DNA of 64,000 nt from Ectocarpus siliculosus (Eukaryota; Sar; Phaeophyceae; Ectocarpales; Ectocarpaceae), in contig FN649733.1 in assembly GCA_000310025.1 (NCBI GenBank), forward strand, positions 901,547 through 965,546. The letters run 5' to 3'. This document shows positions 1 through 13,315 of this stretch, in pieces (position 1 is the stretch's first letter; every line of letters starts with the position of its first letter). The position numbers and the translations under genes were made by a program. The notes under the pieces were generated by a model. It saw only the letters and a list, made by a program, of their open reading frames with translations, searched no databases and had not been told where the DNA came from.

Positions 1-157
1 CCTCGATTTGTCAACAGCAGAAAGAGTCAGCGCCGAAAACGGCGGCATTGAAGCCGTCTGATCGAGAGCTCTTTGAAAACGTACCGTTTCGTTTATGTAT
101 CCTCTTGGTCGTGGCGCAATCGAGCTTTGAAAATCGGTCCAGGGGGTGTATTATCTT
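1..157. mobile_element. MITE-like repeat copy, cut by the window's left edge
   Basis: This stretch matches, with many point differences, the element at 62550-62742. Shared blocks include the core around CCGAAAACGGCGG and the terminal block around ATCGAGCTTTGAAAATCGG. The full copy at the other end of the window has inverted termini, so this is the same non-autonomous inverted-repeat element with its left terminus missing. It contains no convincing gene. It lies just beyond the last resolved exon of the GTPase gene. Confidence 0.6.
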
Positions 158-504
158 GTGTCGTATGCGGTAGAGTAAGAGTGTGCGCCGTCTTCTTGTG
201 CTCAAAATAATGTACGATCTGCCGTTTCAAAGGAGCCCCCTTTCCCGCTGTAGACTGGAGGGCTACGCCGTGTTGGGTGTTGATGAGCGAACAAGATGCC
301 TAGAGAGGAAATACAGCCTCAATGTCGGTCACCGCAAAATTTGATCATCAGCGCGACCTTACCGAATACGCGTTCTTCGGAGCCAGCAGTATGGACCTCT
401 TCAACTCAATACTACCAACTCACAACCAACACCTACGACATTGATGCATACGATGCTATGCATATTCACACGATATCTCGCAGTACTGCCGTACACGTAG
501 ATAC

Positions 505-1986
505 CTCTTCCGCCCTCTTGGCCTCCTCCTCCCGCTTCTCCTGCTCGCGAGCCGCCGCTTCGCGCTCCCGGGCACCCACCGCCTGCCTCATACGCTGATT
601 CGCCGTCGTGGCGGCCAGCCTGGCCTGCGCTGCCGCCGCCGTCGCTTCGCTTTTCTCGGTAAAAAACAAGACGGGAAAGACGTAAAAGGTAAAAAAGTGA
701 GGTATTTTTCGGCCAGGATGCAGCAGTGGGGGGAGACAGCGATCGCACGTGTGTCATCCCGAAGGGGGGGGGGTTCAGAGCTTACGATCTCTTCGTGAGT
801 CCCCGGTTCACCGGTTCACACACCCATCAACTACGGAAGGCAAGCCCATTTTTGTTTATTTGGTCATCCCAGTTTATTCCGGACAAGACCAGGAATCAAG
901 CCCTCACAAAAGTGATGCGGAGCAATAATGAGCAGGACGTTCAACGACGAAAACACTCAGGCCGAGAAGACACGCCGCCGAATTTCTCGGTTGCGGCAGC
1001 GGTGCTCTAGACAGGAGTGCACGGCACCCCCGTTGGTCTAGCGACGCGCGAGGACGGCAGAAATCTAACCCGTCGGCTGCCCAAAACCCTAACCGAGAGT
1101 AGCGCTCGCCGTCGCGTGCTAATCCTCATCTCATCCAGGTGCATCTACTCCCTATGTCTTACGTACACACGCAACAACGCAGCAACCGAACAAACGAAGA
1201 AATCGACGTGCTGCAGACGTATGCAACCCAAAACCACAAATAACGTTCCTTCGCACATGCTCCCCCCGCGCCCCCGATACATACGCACCGCGCGTTTCCC
1301 TCCGGGTCATGGAACCCTTTTTCCGTCTCCAAAATAGCAAACGATGTTTCGACCTGCTACGGCGGTGCAAACCAACACCACAACGCCCACCCTTCGTCCC
1401 CTACCCCCCACCGCGCACCGAGCATTTCCCTCCGCGTCCTGAACCTTCTTCCTCTCCTCGCCCAAGCGAAGCCTCAGCCGCTTGGCCTCCTCCCGGTTAC
1501 GCTGGGCGTGGGCGCCCATGTCGGCGTTCTCGCGCTGTAGCTTCATCCGCTCGTTGCGCTCGTAGAGAGACTGCCATACCGCCTGCTTGTTGTGTTTTTG
1601 CCGGTAAGGCGGGGTCATCCCCAGCACGGGAAGCCAGGTAAAGCAGCAACCAATCAGAGTGCGGGTGGTGTGTGAGGAGATGGCAGCAGGGCAGTGATGA
1701 ACGTCTGAGCGGTCTCTTGCGTACAAAGATGCACAAGTTGAGGTATGCATTAATGTATACCACGCGATCAAAATCGGCGACGAACCACGGAGAGGTTCAG
1801 GTTAAGCCTCGAGAAAAAGCATGCAAGGGAAGAATCGACAACGATATCCACAGCGGGTACATAGAGAAGGCGGCAGCAAACCTCAGGCTTGGTCAGCGGG
1901 GAACAAGAAACGGAAGGAGATAAACCAGAACAGCTTGCTTCCACAGCATTCGAGACAGCCATACTCAAAGCGCAGCCGCAGAAGCA

Positions 1987-2027
<41 letters not shown>

Positions 2028-5000
2028 GGACTATCAGCAGCGTCGCGCTACAAGCCCTCCATTGCGAGAAAAATGCGGGCTGCCCGCACACTAAACATAC
2101 CGAACATTGATTAAACACAACAGCAACACCGCTGTCCGTCCGTCTGACCTCAGCATCCGATTTAGCGGAATCCATGTGCTGCGCGTGCAACTGTTCCGAC
2201 AACGCCCAGCCCCTCGCGGACGAATCGATCCTGGACGGTTTCAAGATGGACGGCGGTCACAGGGTAAAAGAGAGATGTATCAATTGAACACGGAAACACT
2301 CACAAACCCAGATCACGTAGAAAAAAAAAAAAAAAACGGCTGCTTTCAGCTTTGCGATGAAGTCGCAAACAGCAACAAGAAAAGGAGAGCGAATTCGCGT
2401 GCTCCGTCCTCGTTGATGGTGTAGCGATAAACACGCCAAACCGGTACATACAATACGGGTAGTGGTCTCTGTAAAAGGCCGCATAAACAAGGCCAGCAAG
2501 GACGGCGTTATCGCGTGACACAGACGCAAGCTATCTCACACTCTACATAGTGCTGGCCGGGGCAACGCTGGCCAAACGCCTTGGCGCTAGGCGGCCTTGT
2601 CCAGTACATGGACCTCTACCGAATACCACACCAACGTCACAAAGGGCCATCCATATGCGTGCAGCAATTTTTCGGCTCTTCTGTGTCTGCTTAGAGGTGT
2701 AGAGCGCTGAACGTCGTAAATAAAGTACAACAAACCGAGCATCATTAACGTACCCAAGCCAGACGGCAAAACAAGCTATCAGGTATTATATCTCATGCCC
2801 GACAACGAGGACAGGCTTCCGAAAGACGAGGTTCAGCGGACAAAAACCTCCTCGACAACGCCTCCAAATAAAATATGGAACGATATCTACAGCAATACCA
2901 ACCTGTCGTTCATCCGCCGCACTACCGGCTGGAAGACCGTCTCTAGCTCGTGCTTGGAGTACAGGGGCAGCAACGGGTACACGTCGGTTTGGGCCTCTTC
3001 CCGCAGCCTGCGCCTCTCCTGTCAGCGCCGCCGGGGGCGTACAGGCGTGAGGGGGGGGGGGGTATCACCAACATGGACGGGGAGAGGGGGATTGGGGGGG
3101 CGGCGGCGACTGCGAGACAATACACTACGACGCGTAATCTACTTACGAGCCCACAACAGATAGTTTGACTGCTCTCTGCCAATACAAAAAACACAATCGA
3201 AAAAGGGAGGGGACGGCATGCATGTCTCAACAAGGACACCGATTTGCTTCCTTTACGACAACATCACCCTGTGATGTACCACAAGACCCAGACCCATCTC
3301 TACTAATCCCCCCCCTCACTTCTGTCCCAAGCGCCATCATCGACGCCGCGCAGCTCCTGTCGAACTCCGACTTCTCCTCCAGAACCCTCGCTGCGGCCCT
3401 ATCCTCCAGCCTTCCTGTCAGGGAAGCCACGCGGTCCGTCTCCCCCCCTCCGTTGACGCCTCCAAGCGATCGTCGGAGTCCCGCGAGGGCGGTTGCCAAT
3501 GCCGCCTTGCCGGCATCTTCTACCGAAGACAGCTGGTGGTGTTTCGGAGGAGCACAAGGACAAGGTAAGTTCTGTTTATTTGGTGGTGGTGGTGGGGGGG
3601 ACCCTAGGCCCTTTGCTGTGCCGTGCATATACAAAACATCCACAACATACTTCAATACAGCGAACGCTAGCAAAACGTTCTATTAATAATCCTTGACTTG
3701 CCTCGACCCTCGAGATGCGACCACAAAGTCACCCGAAAATAAAAGCACCTCAAGCCTTCCCACACGAAGAACAAAAAGAGAGGCGTACACCAGCGGGGTT
3801 CTGTGCAACCCCCCCCAAGATCGGAGCTCTTCGGGTCGACAGGCCGCAGGGAACGGATACACAAGGGATGGGAACAAACAGAAGGCTACATGTATCGTAC
3901 GCCAGCTGGAGTTAGGGCACCGGCTAAGGTTAGCGCCTCGCCTTGTAAGGGCCACCGCCGGCCTTGACCACTTGGAGGTCGGTCGTGAAGTCCTGCTGGA
4001 ACGACCCGATGGCCGCGGCAAGCGCGTCCTCCTCCTTTTTTCCTTGTGCCTGCAGCAGAGAGTCGTTCTCCTTCTCCGCCTGAGGGGACAACGAACGGGG
4101 ACGAGAAACACAGAAAATTATTAACACATTAGAGGCACCAACATACGCGAGGCAGCAACGAGTGAGAACAGTGAGAGCAACAGAGGTGGTTATCCTCCCA
4201 TCCCAAATAACCCCCCGCTCGGCCTTCGCCAATAACAAGGTGGTCGGAAGCTCCCGATAGCAGCAATTATTGACTTCAGCACCTATTACTCGTCACTTTT
4301 GTGATAGGAGATCAAGACGTCAGTAGTCGCGAAACCATTTTTTTTCCGAAGACCAAAAAATGGAGCGCCCTTTGGTCATGTTACATTATTTTTCTTGCGG
4401 AGAGAATACGAAGTCACCTCTATCCGTAGATAAGAAGTAATTTCTGTTTGATTGTCTACCGTGCTTGAGGTTCAGAGGTGTAGCTGTGCACTACTGTGTA
4501 AGGAGGCTGGTCATCCTTGAGGGCTGCTGACCCTAACGCTTGGTTGCCACGCGTTGCAAGTCGTCTCTCTCTATTGGGCACCAACGGAACAAAACAAACC
4601 ATTTGCTGACCTACGGATGCGCGAATCGGAAGCTAACGTTGGTGCAAGGTCGACGAGAACAAAAGCCGACCAACACTCACCATCCTCACTGGGGAACGAG
4701 GACAATTCTTCGGATTAACACAAAAATTCGTACCAAATTGTATGATTCAGCGAGCGAAGTCCCTCCTCCAAACATGAGCATGCCCTCCCCCCTCCCCTTC
4801 CCCCAAGCCCTGGGAACCCTCCCCCAACACTCTCCTTGCTAATGGCGAGCTCGATGAAGTCGCCGAGCGCCGAGAGGGCCTCCTCCATAGCGTCGTCGTC
4901 GGGTCCCGCCGAAGGCACCGCGTGCAGCTGGCCCCTCGCTCGCGAAGACACGGCCGAGGCCATCGCAGTCAGCTCGGACGGGGGGAGCGGCATCTTGGTC

Positions 5001-8000
5001 CTGGAGGCTTGCGTGAAACCCGTCGTGAATGATGCCCTGTGACAGCAAGAACAAAGAGCGTCCCCCCCGAGACGGAAAAAAATAAAATAAAACCTTGAGT
5101 TTACAATTTGGTCGGTGTTTGGCATGTGATCGGCTTTTGGTCTACATTTTGGTCGGTGTTTTGCATCTGACCGGCCTTTGGTCGACAGTTTGGTTTGGTC
5201 GGTATTTGGCATTTGATCGGTGTTTGGCATGTGATCGGCTTTTGGTCTACATTTTGGTCGGTGTATTGCATCTGACCGGCCTTTGGTCGACAGTTTGGTC
5301 GGTATTTGGCATTTGATCGATCTTTGGTCTGCATTTCGGTCGGTATTGCAACTGACCGGCCTTTGGTCTACAAACAGGCTTTCGATCGGTCTTTGGTCTA
5401 CATTTTGGCAGGCATTGCATCGAAAATATCCCTATCAATATCGTGTCGAGTAGTAAGTATTGACACGATGGGCAAATTGGTTTGGCACATGAGTAGCTCG
5501 AACAAGAATTGTAGGCAAGCACCTAGCTCCTCTACGACAGTCTGTATATCCTGTCCGGTGATGAACATGGACGATGGGTTGACACGTACCTAGCTGCCTT
5601 GACGGCAGTCTTGAGGTGAACACCGAGCACCGCGGTGTTGTGGGCGCGGAGCCCCTGCATCCCACGCTCCAGGCTGTCGCTGATTTCCTTGGCGCCTTCC
5701 GCCACCGCGTCAGCCTTGGCTCCGCGCGTTTTGGCCTCGCTTTCGAAGTCGGACAAAAGGGCCTGTTACAGTATCGAGCGAGTGAAAATGTTCGCAAGAC
5801 TGCTGTTGTATACAGAACGCGACACCACTCCAGAACTTGGTAACTTGAGCCTAAAAAACATCCAAAATAAAAGAACTTGACCATGAGAACAGGTGCCCAG
5901 TCCAACACTAAAACCTCAATAGTCACACCAAAAACGTACATAGTCGTCGTGGGGGTAGTCTACTATACCCCATACACAAGAAAAGAAACATCCTCGGCCA
6001 CATAAGAGGTTCCCATGTGGTGTTGCATCAGATTCTCAACTGCTCTCTCTGGTTCGTTGGCGATTCGGCGGGCTTTTCGAGTCAAAGCACGTCAGGTGTC
6101 GAGCTTGCGGAAACGTCGCCACCGGTAGCTGGCAGCCAGCTGTGGACCTGCTAGCCTGCTGGTGTGGCGATATTTTCATCTTGCATCACCCCTCGACGAC
6201 ACTGCTGTACTGCTCTCTCATGAGCCCACCCCCGAGGGATCCCTTGTAATTCGCAGTATATGTACATGGAAAATTTACAACTGGCTCAGTCCTCAACACT
6301 CAAGAAATCGGAGTTTTTTTCGGTGTTCCCAGCCATGTGGCTGCCTCTGGAGCATGCCCAACATGCAAGCACTCAAGCACAACGCGACACAAAAGATTGG
6401 AACACGAATTGTTTGCGTGCACAAAGCCAACAGACACAGCAAAGCACACGGAAAAATCCGAGTGCGTGCTACACAATGGTCCGTGTAAATTCTCACCTAC
6501 GACTTCCAACCCTCACAACAACGTACATAGTCCTTTTTGTAAGAAACAACAGTTAGTTGGCGCCGGCGATTGAGAAACAAACCTTTTGAGAAACAAAGAT
6601 GAAGATTTTGGCGATAAAAAGAAAAATAGACAAAGGAAACACCCCTCAGTCGTGGATCCTACACCAAACTCTACATAATGATATAATTACCGACGCTCGA
6701 CGGTGATGATGAAGTAATACATCGAGCCTCTACCCCAAATTGTGCGTTTCTTAAACTCCGGCGCTGACTGTACGACAACACATAACAAAGAGCAGCAGCA
6801 ACGACAACAACACACGAAAACCGAGAAAACAGGAGTATAAACGCGCCACCTGTATCTCGTCTTCCATGTCAGCTTCTAGGTCCTTCGGCGGCACGGGGGG
6901 ACCGTTGTCACAAGCCTTCATGCCCGTTTCGATCAGAGCATTGGCCTTCGAAAGGTACCTGCGGAGATCATTCCAAGACAAACCAAGAGGCACCGAACAC
7001 GAAATGAACACACGGCGTGGATTCCTTCCCCAAAGCAAGAATCACGCAAGGTTTCAATAATAGCCCCTCTTGGTTTGATTTTCATTCTTGGGCCTGTTCT
7101 CGTATGGCACACCCACTACGTCTATGCGTGCCATCGCTGATGTTGCCGAATGACTCAGAAGATCTTGGAGGATTCAGAAGAGTTTTGAGTTCTTCCGATG
7201 GGTGGCCATGTAGATAAATCTACTAGTTTTTCCATCGTCGGCTCGGATTCTTAATCCTACCTCGTCCTTTCGATCATAGTAATGACAAACTAAAGCTAAA
7301 CTTGATCTTCAATGAATGGGAACTCCGACCCAATACAATGACGAAGATTAACAAGATTTGCACCCCCTGTCCTCGTAAATGAACAACACAACCAACCCTT
7401 GTGTCGTATGATGCAGCAGAGATCACCAAGTACTGCGGCGCAAGTTAATGGCTCATTGCTGTTACGACCGCATAGAGCGCTCCGAGAATAATGTCCACAC
7501 GTACGACCGCAAAGAGCGTTCCGATAAGTTCTCACGTTTTCTTGACCTGCTGCGCCTCCATGTCGAGCATCTGTTGATACGTGCTCTGCGGCATGATCAC
7601 CTCGCCCTTGTTCAGCACCTCAACCTACGCAAAATTAGCACGTGCCGGCCATAGTAAGGAACAATAGCGGTTAAAGCAGCAGCCCAGCGGGAGTAAAGCA
7701 GCAGCAGCAACACAAACAAGAGGGGGGTAAGGCATACTACCATTTCATGCGAAGCAAGAAGCATCGTAGTGTGCGTAGCTCAAAGAAGAATAAAAGAACG
7801 CCGGCTTGATGAAGCAAACAAATGCGGCAGGCACCAAACGCCGCAGAAAACGAAACGGTGAACGTCCCATCCGTGCCATGGGTTTATCTACCGACCTCTA
7901 CCCCCTAGACCCACTGATACCGCGCTTCCAAAAACTTAACAAGAGTAGAATACCGTACCGACTGGACATATTTCACCAACACACGGGGTGACGGACCACA

Positions 8001-11000
8001 CGTCCCCGTGTGACCAGCGTGTCCATGACAGCAGCGCCAGTCGCGCACAGCAGTAAAACGGGGAACCGTAGAAACACGGGTAGCCTCCGCTAACCCCAAA
8101 TGGATTCATTGTGGTATACATACGGTAATGGTCCCGACATATCGCGGTAAAACATTCCTTGGCACAACAACCTAGCCTACTACTAATGTTCTATTCAGGG
8201 ACCTTCCCCCAAAGCACGGGTCCCGATATAACGCCCTGATTTTTTGTCCGTCACTACGCCGCGGTACGGTATATTGGGATCCACTACTGCTGTACTTCGA
8301 ACTATCGAGAGAGAGGAAAGAAAAAAACAAAAAAAACGCAAGCAACACCCTTCGACTATCTTTGGACATATCCCGAACGGGTAGTCTTTCTGTAAGTGTA
8401 TATTTCCAAAAAAAAAAAAAACAAAGGTGGACTGGTTCGTCTCCCCTCGTACAGCGTGCCATTTGCTGTGGTCGTTCTCACCAGAGCAGGGACCAAAGAG
8501 CCCAGCGAGTGGCCCGTCACGGGATTGGCGGGGCCGAACACCGTGGGCGCCGAGAGCTGGCTCGAGAGCGTGGAGCGGAACGCTTTGAGCTCGGAGACAA
8601 AGCCCTGCGGAGCAACAACGACAACAACGACGACAGCAGCGGCGTGGATGGCGAGCGGCAGAATCGAACGCGAGGGCGAACGGCGAAAACAGCGTCACAG
8701 CAGTGCGTGAGAGGCGGAGCAGCGAACGGAAATCAGCGAGAGAACGCCCGGCACAAATCATCATCACCAACAGGTCGGGAGCACCGGAAGCACAAGGCGG
8801 CAGCGGCGATCACATGGAAGGCAACGCGAGCATGTGAAAAAAAAAAAAAACATTAACACCAAAAAAATAGGCTGTTATTGCACCCCCAAGACCAGTGGCA
8901 CTGCTGTGGTACCAAACTTGCCGCCACAGCAGGTGTAACATAACCGGGACCAACAAAGGCACAGATGTTACATCAGTAGAACGACAACGGTCTCGAAGAC
9001 GCAATGACAGAAGCACAGCAAAACAACACACAACAGCCGTAGTAGCAGTGTAGGGGGGAAGCATAGACTGTGGTCAAGGCGTATGGACACACATCCGCCA
9101 GACATGACAGAACGCGGTGCAATGAACCAAAAAAACACAACAACAACAACACAGCGGTGCAATGCTCGTGTCCAAAAAAACGCAGGATACACAACGCACC
9201 TCACTGAGGTCTTCCGACTTGAGTTCCTTGGACAGCTCGCTCGTCATCTCCACGGGGGCGGGGAATAGCCACACCGTCACGCTCGCAAACGCCGCCTGCA
9301 GCAGGAAACCCCAACACACACACACACACACCAGCAGACACAAGCAAATTGTCACCAAGCTGGTGGTCTGTTCCCGTCGCGAGAAAAGGAGGGCAAGATG
9401 AGACCGTCGTCCGAGGCAAAACCTATACCATCGTAACTAGATCAGAAAAACGGTGCTCCACCTCTCGAAAAGAGCGATACGACGTTGGTGGTTACGCCCT
9501 AGATAGTGGTCCCGTAGGACAACTACTGAAGAACTGGCGGCCACGCGCGGAAGCACAGTGCTGCTATTGCGATGGTATGATAGATGGCGTACCGTGATTG
9601 TCCTCCTGAGCTCGTTCTTGACGGCCACCTCCGACCCCATGCCCCTGTTGTCTAGCCCGAACAGCTGCTTCTTCACCTACTCATCGAACAGCAGACCAAC
9701 AAGCACAAACGTCCACGAAAACAGGCCGGGCTGAAGACATATTCACACACAGACTTTCAGGAAAGAAAAAGAAAAGAAAATACAAACGAGAGGGCGCACA
9801 CTTTACTCTGCCTGAGGTTGCAAAGAGTACGATAACGTTTGAGGGCAGCACAGGATTAGCACAGGTTTTGGAGAGCACGTGACAGGGCAGGAAGCACTAC
9901 AGAAGAGCACACACGACCATCGATTCCAGGCAAAAACGACAATAGAGACAAAAACGAAACGTTTGCTGCCCAGCCAAAGGACCCCCCCCCCCCCCGCCGC
10001 CGCCCACGACAAAAAACGCCTGGTGCGCTGCGAGAACCCACGTCTTCAGCAGTGCCGCTGTAGTTCCAGTCTCTGAACACCACGTGCAGGTGGCCGAACT
10101 TGGAACCGCCCGTGCCCTCCCCGTCATCGCCTGTACAAGAAAAAAAACAATATATATATATAGCAACAAAAGAACGATCAGCATCATGGAAGCATGCGGG
10201 TGTGCAAGATTTGGTCGTGCGGTCCCTTGGAATGTAAAGCCACGTGGCAGTATGTAATAGCAGTAGAAGCGGAGCAGGCCGCAATTGACCATGCACCATA
10301 TCGGCTCGAGAAAAGAACAGGGCAAAAAAGGGAATTAGGAAAATAACAACGATCAGCATCATGGAAGCATGCGGGTGTGCAAGATTTGGTCGTGGAGCCC
10401 CGCCGGCATGTAAAGCCCACGTAACAGTATATAGTAGCAATACAAGCAGCGCAGGCCACAATCGACCATGCACCAGATCGGCTCCACCACCCTAGTCTCG
10501 GAGGCCGCGAGCTGAAAGGTGAACACAGCGCCTGCCCGTGTTAAATGTTGAGGAGGAAGCATCTTAAAAAAACACTTGCACTTCTACCAGCATGGCTTCT
10601 CTGGAGAGTTATTCCAGGTGCTCAAATGCCTAGATTCACGGGTGCGTGCAAAGTTGCACTACCTGTACCCTTTACTTCACCGGCACTTACGCCGGCCACC
10701 CGCGCTGCTACAGGGGGCCTACGCCGCCCCCCTAACCCTAGGTCACCCCAACCACTTGCCTAGGTCCACGTTGTGGGCCGCCCTCTGCATCACCCCGAGG
10801 AGGTTCAGCATCCGGTCCACCTGCAGCGAGTCCCTCCAGTTAAAGATGACGCACTTGGTGAGAGGGAGGATGGCGGAGGCGAGCCTCGCGTCGTAGGCGG
10901 CGTCCCGGTCGCCCTGACCCTCAACGTCCGCGAACAACACCCGAACTATTAGGCGGGGGGTTTTCGTTGGTGGCGGCGGAGGTGTCGACAGCAACAAGAG

Positions 11001-13010
11001 CGGAGGAGGGGCTATAAATCGAACGAACTTTACTTTCGGTAGGTGGGGTGTTGGTGGCGGTGGCGGCATCGTCAGCAACAACAACGAGAGGAAGACGAGT
11101 TGAAAATCGTCACACGACGCGGTGGGTGCATCGGTGCAAAACAGGACGGCACAAGCATCCAATAACGGGGAGTTGGGAGGCGCTCATCAATCTGCACGTG
11201 CCCACAGTACCTGCACACACACACCGCACGTGACACGCTTACTATAATACGTGTTGTAGACGAAAAAGCCAACACGACAAAAAGAAGCTAACACGCGGCT
11301 AACCTTGGTTGCTGGTAGACACCCCCCTCGGCGCGGTGCATCCGTCCAAGGTGGCGAAGTCCTTCAGGGGCACCACGGCACGGGACACATCCACGCCTTG
11401 CGTGCACGGATCCTAAACATAACAGGGGGAGAAACGCGGTAAAATGTGTAAGACAGCAGTGGTGGTGGTGGATAACGAGCCCCCATTCCAGGCACGGGTA
11501 AGTGCTGTTCAGAGGACGCACTTGAGGCAACTTTTGTTGCTAGTGAGTCGAGGCGGATGCTCGTCTTCCGGCCGCTACAGCAGTATTGGTACCCACCCCT
11601 TGGAGTCGAGAAATATGCAATATCGGACGACTACACGCAACGGGCAGCTGTGCCCGTACAGCAGATAACTTCCCACGAACGGCTATTTCTTTTGATATAC
11701 CTACGGACACTCAGCCCTGTCGACGACGTCACATGCAGCCCTATTGTCCTATGGGGGTAGGGTTACTTTTGCAAACAGCTCCTCTGCTGTCGGTGCATAG
11801 TGCCGATCCCAAATGTGGGGCTGTTGCACGACGTACAAGCTGGCGCACGAACATCACTCGCCAACTTCTGATGGATTTGGTCAGCACTGTTTCCAGTGCG
11901 CAAGTTGCTCCTCTTCTTGTTGATCATTTTGCAGGTAGACATGGACGCGATCGCTTCACAAATGACAGGAGTGGAGAACTGGTTTTGGGTTCATTTGGTT
12001 TGAGTCGTATGCCGGCCGCCGGCGACTTGAGTCACTTTCATCGGACTGGTGGCAAGCACGATCGAGGCTTGTTCTGTCTCACTTATAAGTCTGTTTCTTT
12101 ACAATGACAGTCGGCTACCAGGTTATCTTCTCTGAAAGCTACAAGTATGGATAATTTCAAGATGGGGGGAAGGGGTAATACTAGTTGCCGATTGCCGACT
12201 GGAACGGCAGCGGGAACAAGCGTGTTTGTGTCAGCGTCGTGTTCTAAGTTACGGCCCCGAATTCGTTTGATGAAATAAATAATGAAGTCATCAATATTAT
12301 GTAACCAATGACCAGGATGAAAGTAAAACAACGCCTCTACCTTGCCTTCGTAAACTGGCGAAGCTCTACGTTGCACGACATAAAGGTCAACCCTGCCTCT
12401 TGCCTCGCCTTCGTGTGTCGGGTGTTGGGTACGTGTTGAGTGCGCGCCTTCGTCTGCTTGTACAATAGCGCTCCTCAAGGTCTAGACTATGTATCAGAGG
12501 ATGCGTCGCTTATGTTGAGCGCGCAATGCAGGACAAAGCAGCAGTGTACACAAGTACACCTCCCGCGTGAGGACCCCATGCTAGCGACGGAACACGTTCC
12601 GCAGCACACAGGCCCTTCCTGCCACTCTGTTTGATAAGAGTTATCCCCAACTCTATGGCAACAACTATAATAACCTTGTCGTTGGATATCTTGAAGATGT
12701 CGTCCTGTCCCGCGAGCTGGTTCATCAGGAAGCTCTTGCCCCCGCGGGCCGCGCCAAAGATTGCCACGACGTTCACTGCGCCTTCGTCCCCGAGCTTGTC
12801 CAGTATATCGTCCACGGTGGACTTGTTCACCGCCATGACGGGCTCTCCCCGCCCCCCCCCCGGCGGGTCGTTCATGGTGATCCATGAGGCAGCGCCCGTT
12901 GTTGCCGAGGAGGAGCCGGTCGCTGTGGAGGATTGTTCCTCCTCTGCCTGTTGCTGGTTCCCTCCCCAAAAGCCCGACAGGAATCGCGACATGCTTTTGG
13001 CCAGCCCCAC
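505..13010 (-). CDS. Guanylate-binding-protein-like large GTPase (GB1/RHD3-type G domain)
   Basis: Large GTPase of the GBP/atlastin class, expected to bind and hydrolyse GTP and to oligomerise, often on membranes. Exons in order: 13010-12675, 11412-11304, 10945-10760, 10130-10042, 9676-9593, 9295-9200, 8604-8482, 7624-7536, 6958-6850, 5762-5590, 5036-4829, 4079-3942 (or 3972), 3532-3320, 3018-2903, at least one unresolved exon, 1582-1445, 654-505. The P-loop GAARGGKS is at residues 86-93, switch region PCTQGVD follows, G3 is DVEGQGD near 155-161, and the RD guanine motif (VVFRDW) is near 230. Exons from 5762 onward are helical and highly charged, typical of a GBP coiled-coil tail. Phases agree through exon 14 (about 690 residues). 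The 3' end may lie beyond the window. The G domain is secure; the distal exons are less so. The third intron appears to use a GC donor. Confidence 0.82.
1985..2027. repeat. CAG trinucleotide microsatellite
   Basis: About a dozen consecutive CAG units lie in what is probably an intron of the GTPase gene. The resulting poly-Gln, poly-Cys and poly-Leu readings on either strand have no supporting exon structure. Confidence 0.85.
5095..5422. repeat. Minisatellite in a GTPase-gene intron
   Basis: Short imperfect direct repeats with cores such as TTTGGTCGGTGTTTGGCAT and GACCGGCCTTTGGTCGACA alternate about ten times between exons 5762-5590 and 5036-4829. The repeated peptides seen in several frames are by-products of the repeat and not a protein. 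Confidence 0.8.
5840..6024. repeat. Dispersed intronic repeat, copy 1
   Basis: This block resembles 61244-61416 over about 175 bp. Shared cores include GAACTTG, CACTAAAACCT, the TAGTCGTCGTGGGG/TAGTCGCCGTGGGG block and TACCCCATA. One copy is in a GTPase-gene intron and the other in a trehalose-phosphatase intron, which fits a dispersed non-coding repeat. Confidence 0.6.
10172..10490. repeat. Tandem duplication of about 145 bp in a GTPase intron
   Basis: Two copies, near 10172-10318 and 10347-10490, share GATCAGCATCATGGAAGCAT at their start and a GACCATGCACCA block towards their end. They are offset by about 175 bp and lie between exons 10945-10760 and 10130-10042. Confidence 0.75.
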
Positions 13011-13315
13011 TACTACTGTACTACCTTACCCTTTCGCGTAGGTGTCGTGGTGTGTCGCCCTGACCTCAAACCTCCCTTGGTGTTTTGTCGAAATAGTCAC
13101 CGTTGGCGAGTTGGCGAGCAACAAAGGGCTTTGAAGGGAGCTCCGCAGACAGCACTGACGGCCGTACCCCGCTTGCCCGCGCCCCCCCAGTTGCCTTGCT
13201 GTGGGTGCGGTGTGCTGTGTGCGGTGTGCGGTGCTGTTGTTGTGTGCTTATTACCGACCACCTACCTGGCACTGCCCCTCGTCAGGGTAACAGCGAAGAG
13301 ATAGATAAGGGTACC
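13011..13315. promoter_or_regulatory. Divergent intergenic region, GTPase gene / CMC1
   Basis: Only 305 bp separate the two start codons, which point away from each other. Any promoters must lie here or in 5' untranslated sequence. I see no TATA box I would trust. The call rests on gene layout alone. Confidence 0.45.

Noticed and set aside
1768-2244. Poly-Cys protein on the minus strand
   Set aside because: Created by the CAG microsatellite read in reverse; no flanking coding signal.
5101-5334. Repetitive peptide frames in the 5.1-5.4 kb region
   Set aside because: Explained by the non-coding minisatellite lying between two GTPase exons.
12083-12478. Minus-strand frame of 131 codons in the first GTPase intron
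   Set aside because: Considered as a retroelement remnant, but no reverse transcriptase, integrase or protease motif can be seen.
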